Origin: Lasiodiplodia sp. COLG20 | Lineage: Eukaryota > Ascomycota > Dothideomycetes > Botryosphaeriales > Botryosphaeriaceae | Assembly (NCBI GenBank): GCA_009801085.1 | Contig: VNWV01000001.1 | Location: 6,014,001-6,078,000 of the forward strand | DNA length: 64,000 nucleotides | Reading direction: 5' to 3' | Part shown: positions 60,399-64,000 of the stretch, in pieces | Layout of the letters: each line of letters opens with the position of its first letter | Numbering within the stretch: position 1 is the first letter of the stretch | Program-made: the position numbers and the translations under genes | Notes under the pieces: model-generated | Databases searched by the model: none | Told to the model about the DNA's origin: nothing | Seen by the model: only the letters and a program-made list of their open reading frames with translations

Positions 60399-61640
60399 AT
60401 GCCTCCGCTAAGTCCGTCAACCCCAAACCCTGACCTCGCTGGCTTCTATGACCCCGACACGTACAGTTCGGTCCAGCCAGGCACGAACCCCGAAGCCTTC
60501 AACAGGCTCCACAACGAGCCGAAGCGCGACAATGTCGACGAAAACCTTGCCATTCCTCGCTGGGCAGTCTGCCTCATAGTTTTCATCGTGGTCTTGGGCT
60601 TCTTCCTCATATTGATCATCTGGCTTCTCTCGCGCAACCGCAGTTTGAAAATGGCCCGCGTCAATCAAGCTGTTGAGCTCGACTTGTACGATCGGCGCTC
60701 TCCTACATCTGCACCCAGCCTTCCAGAGCTGTACTGGCCCGGCGGTATCCCCCCTGCGCCCGCGTCGCCCGGCTCAGACGCCACTGTCTTCCCTAAGGCT
60801 GGCACGCAGCAACCTCGCATGCACCTGGACAAGAGCCTTCCAGATATTCCTGCGCGCACTTTCACAGATGCAGAGGACGATGAAGATTGGGAGACAGTTG
60901 CGCCGCTCACTCGCGACAACACGTTCAACGACGCTTTTGCCCAACACCGCCTCGACCAGGAGCGCCGCGAGAACGAGCACCGTGACAAGGAACGCCGCCA
61001 GAAGGAGCGCCGCGAACGCGAGCGCCTCGATAATGAACGCTCCCTGATGGAGGCTCTGGCGCGCAGCAACCAGCGCGAGCGTCACGGAAACCCCTACGAA
61101 CTCAGCCCCGAGTCTGCCTTCAACTATGGCAAAAGCCCCGAGCCCGAGAGCAACGGCAGCAGCAAGAAGAACTCGCCGCAGCTGCACGACATGAAGCCGC
61201 ACGTCAACGAGAGCTATGCTCGCTACCGCAGCTACCGCATGCAGCTGAGCGACACGGACAACGACACTGATGTCATCCTCGCCTCCGACACCAACACCAT
61301 GGGTCCGCCCACGACGGCCACGACATCCAACACGGGCGCCAGCAACCCATACAGCAGCAGTGGCGGCGGAATGATGCGATCCAGCCGCGACCGCAGGCGC
61401 TTGGAGCTCACTGGAGGCGGCGGACGTGATGGAGACGATAACGGCTACGCTACGCACCGCGGCCTGCTGCGTCCACCTCAGCCAGCTCGCCTCGCTGCCG
61501 AGCGCAACTTCGTCCCGCCTGCAGTCAGCGGCCAGCAGTTTCCAAGCGATCAATCCGAGATGGACAACTTCACCGAGGCCATGATCACGGATGATCCGTT
61601 TGTGTCAGGCGGAAACATGAGTGCGCGCCAGAGGAGGTAG
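60399..61640 (+). CDS. Single-span membrane protein with charged, disordered C-terminus (unknown)
   Basis: A single exon encodes 413 residues. A short Pro-rich N-terminus leads to one strong membrane span at about 58-76 (WAVCLIVFIVVLGFFLILII), preceded by no signal peptide. The cytosolic part has an acidic EDDEDWETVAPLTRD and a highly charged helix at about 187-222 (RRENEHRDKERRQKERRERE). The rest is Ser/Asn/Gly-rich with NPYSSSGGGMM. I recognise no domain. A single anchor plus a disordered tail fits a membrane scaffold or plasma-membrane stress protein, but that is guesswork. The first in-frame ATG was used. Confidence 0.75.
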   Translation: MPPLSPSTPNPDLAGFYDPDTYSSVQPGTNPEAFNRLHNEPKRDNVDENLAIPRWAVCLIVFIVVLGFFLILIIWLLSRNRSLKMARVNQAVELDLYDRRSPTSAPSLPELYWPGGIPPAPASPGSDATVFPKAGTQQPRMHLDKSLPDIPARTFTDAEDDEDWETVAPLTRDNTFNDAFAQHRLDQERRENEHRDKERRQKERRERERLDNERSLMEALARSNQRERHGNPYELSPESAFNYGKSPEPESNGSSKKNSPQLHDMKPHVNESYARYRSYRMQLSDTDNDTDVILASDTNTMGPPTTATTSNTGASNPYSSSGGGMMRSSRDRRRLELTGGGGRDGDDNGYATHRGLLRPPQPARLAAERNFVPPAVSGQQFPSDQSEMDNFTEAMITDDPFVSGGNMSARQRR

Positions 61641-63347
61641 ATGGCCTTTGGAGAGCATCTGGTGCGGAGTGAGTTACTTTGGAGAGCCTGTCGGCCTTGT
61701 GGGTTGTAATGTCCTTCACAGCGCGTGGAGGCTTGCAAAGTGACTCTGGATCATGGCATCATTGGATTTCGAGGCGGCTACAAGAAGGAAACCATCTCAG
61801 CTTCTACTTTGTGTATTCGAAGGACGGGTGGGTGGTATGATATTAGTAATAGCAGGCTTTCAAACGAGGTTGGTAGTATATCATGGCTTGTGTAACGAGC
61901 TCATGGATCTTCCTATAGTAGTCTCGCGATGAAGTAGTAGGAACAATGATTAGAAACTTTTGAATGGGTATGAGGTGCATTGGTTGAAACTTGTCATTTA
62001 TGACCCGGCCCGGCCCAGTGCTATGTGGCCACAGAACTTACAGCAGCCTCACTTCGCAATCACTGTGCGCGCTGCTTGTTCATATATTCTCCCTTTCACT
62101 CCGTACAGTTCTTCACCTTTCTTTCCACAGGTGTTCTGCACAAGAAAGGTTCAGCGTCTTAGTGGGCACATGTGATGAGCGTCCTCTGCTCCGCCTATAT
62201 AAACCCCTCCTACCTAAGCTACACCTTCTTCTTCACTCCCCACTTCCTGTCTGCCTTTCCTCCAAGCTTCAGCCAACGACAACACCTTGCCTTACAGCAC
62301 TACCCACAACCCCTCGAAAAGAGATCTTGATCTAAGCCAGTAACCGCGGGCACAGAGAGCTGCAAGCGGGGCGCTCACAGTGAGTGCCCATCAGAAAGAT
62401 CTCACTATACTACTCTTTCGTAGGAGGTTGGGGTTAGCTTGCGGCCGACAGCACCCAGCCTACGAGTATCGACATCGCGCCAACGTGTCCGCTATGGCAT
62501 TGCGCCTGGGTCTGCCGTTCTTGCTCTCCGGTCACTTCACTCCTGGACAATATCGCACTACAATTACTCCTCCATACATTCAACAGCCAATCTCGCCCAT
62601 GAAGCAATTGGTTTGTCTCACTTCTGATCTTTGCAGATCCTGAATGGCTCTGACAATCCTCACAGTGTCATTTACTGCTCAATTCAACCCTCACACCTTA
62701 TGAACTACATTACACAAGCCAAGCTATCACTGTGCCCATCCAAGAGAAAAAAAGGTCAAATATTTTGCGCATAGCCACCAGGCAATACCTACCGAATCAA
62801 TTTCTCCACCCGGAAAGGTCACAGCTCTTCAAAGTTATGATGACTTCTATACTCTCAACTTTTCAACACAAGCTCGAAAAATCCGCTTCATTCAGGATAC
62901 TCTTGGAAAAGGTGATGCTTATCTTATCTTACTCGTGGTGGCTCTCGGAAGGCAGTCAACTATTGGGAGAAAAAAAAAAAAAAGCCAGCAACAGTGTGGG
63001 AAACCGGGGATATTAAACACTTGGCGCTATTACCGGATACAAATACAAATGCAATCAACCGTTCTTCTTTCATTTGCTTCATGTATGACTGAGATACTAC
63101 TGTCGATATCAAACTTCCAGTGCTTTACGTTTGCATTCCCATCACTCATCCCGAATGAGACTGCAACGAGAACAAGTCAACATACCGAAATCGATTGCTG
63201 TGCGTGTCATAAACGTCCACGAACACCGAAAACCGAACGCTTCCAGACGCCACGCATTGATGCATCACAACCCCACGACGAAAACCAAAAACAGGCAAAA
63301 GACAACAACGAAAAGACAGAGGGCCCAGCCTACCACCACCACACTCA
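61641..63347. other. 1.7 kb intergenic region
   Basis: Convergent 3' flanks with CT-rich tracts at 62,210-62,290 and a poly-A run at 62,970-62,983. No coding, RNA or repeat feature is supported. Confidence 0.4.
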
Positions 63348-64000
63348 TCACATCTCCACAGCCATCACCTCCTCCGGCGGCGTCAACAGACCGCCCTCCA
63401 CCATCGCCCCACCCGCACCCAGAACGACCCTCTCTCTCCCCAGCCCCATAAAAAATGCCATCACCATCTCCGCCGCCCACCCCGCATCGTCCTTCCCCCC
63501 CTCGCCCTCCTCGATCATCCTGATCGCCTCCCTCAGCGCCCCCTCCTCCCACTTGGCCCCGAAGACCTTGACCGTCTCCGTATTCACGAATCGGTCGAAC
63601 TCAAAGTGCCCCTGCAGCGTCAGCACGCGGTCGCCGTCGTACACGCCCTGCACGGCGCACCGCGGAGTCCAGCCGATGGAGGCGAACACGGCGTCGTCGT
63701 TGTTGTTGTCGTCATCGTCAGCGGGAAGGCCCGTGGGCGGTGGTGGCAGGTTGACGTGGTCGTTGTGGACGAGCTGCAGCCGCAGCTTTGCGTCACCACG
63801 GCGATCCGAGAAGGCCGGGGCCGACGGCAGCGCGAGCAGGTCCACGGGGAAGGCGCGCATGAAGGCGGGCGACAGCGTGATGGCGTGGATCCCGAGCTCC
63901 CAGCCCGCCGGGTTCTTGGTGACGACAGCGGGGCGGCCGGCGGCAGCAGGAGAAGAAGGCGGAGAAACCAGCGCCGAGCAGATCACCTGGTGGCCGAAGC
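63348..64000 (-). CDS. Class I glutamine amidotransferase-like protein, C-terminal part (runs off the window)
   Basis: The frame is open to the right edge; 63348-64000 codes for the C-terminal 216 residues, and the N-terminal half with the nucleophile Cys is outside. It starts in FGHQVICSAL, which directly follows the Cys in G-x-C-x-GHQ motifs of the family. KNPAGWELGIHAITLSP, LQLVHNDHVNLPP and VLTLQGHFEFD then mirror the fold. The usual His-Pro-Glu of the triad is His-Phe-Glu here: the His and Glu remain, the Pro does not. Such stand-alone GATase1 proteins are often labelled GMP-synthase-like, but their substrates are mostly unknown. An acidic insert (DDDDNNNDD) and a Gly/Glu-rich C-terminus are present. 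Confidence 0.85.
   Translation of the reverse strand, partial: FGHQVICSALVSPPSSPAAAGRPAVVTKNPAGWELGIHAITLSPAFMRAFPVDLLALPSAPAFSDRRGDAKLRLQLVHNDHVNLPPPPTGLPADDDDNNNDDAVFASIGWTPRCAVQGVYDGDRVLTLQGHFEFDRFVNTETVKVFGAKWEEGALREAIRMIEEGEGGKDDAGWAAEMVMAFFMGLGRERVVLGAGGAMVEGGLLTPPEEVMAVEM

Overview
This 64 kb window is nuclear DNA of a filamentous ascomycete (Pezizomycotina; Dothideomycetes is plausible but cannot be fixed from the sequence). The grounds are short 45-60 bp spliceosomal introns with GTRAGT donors and CTRAY-type branch sites, intergenic gaps of 0.3-3 kb, no operons, and a fungal gene repertoire: Zn2Cys6 regulator, GH11 xylanase, cytochrome P450, TOK-type K+ channel, DUF3405 and DUF3433 proteins. 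I built 24 protein-coding models (one truncated, one running off the right edge), one metallo-beta-lactamase relic and one MITE-like element. Exon junctions were placed by hand so that reading phase and family motifs both continue across each splice.

Layout. 0-6 kb: a truncated Zn2Cys6 gene with a possibly decayed tail, then an ASH1-like SET-domain histone methyltransferase. 8.4-16 kb: a mitochondrial ADCK/UbiB-type protein (MCP2/CQD2-like), an F-BAR/RhoGAP protein (RGD1-like), a flavin-binding pyridoxamine-phosphate-oxidase-like protein and YAE1. 16.6-21.5 kb: a membrane-anchored P450 and an unknown coiled-coil protein. 24.5-31.7 kb: an OPT-family transporter, the mitochondrial copper chaperone SCO1, a 118-residue orphan and a PAQR/ADIPOR receptor. 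32-41 kb: two F-box proteins, an ERF2-like DHHC palmitoyltransferase and a small predicted mitochondrial membrane protein; a 214 bp terminal-inverted-repeat element sits at 33.8-34.0 kb. 43.5-49.7 kb: a secreted GH11 xylanase with XlnR-type motifs upstream, a DUF3405 protein, a broken lactonase-type metallo-beta-lactamase gene and a fructosamine-3-kinase. 50.8-64 kb: a DUF3433 multi-span protein, a DEAD-box RNA helicase with a leader intron, a two-pore TOK K+ channel, a single-span acidic/arginine-rich protein and the C-terminal part of a class I glutamine amidotransferase.

The genes do not form one pathway. Several are mitochondrial (MCP2-like, SCO1, the small 38.4 kb protein) and several are membrane or secretory proteins, but order and orientation look like ordinary fungal gene order, not a biosynthetic cluster: the single P450 has no PKS, NRPS or terpene-synthase neighbour. 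The accessory-looking parts are the relic at 47.7-48.2 kb, the MITE at 33.8 kb, the Zn2Cys6 fragment at the left edge and the xylanase promoter region. I saw no tRNA, rRNA, CRISPR array or complete transposon, and no convincing previously undescribed multi-gene system.
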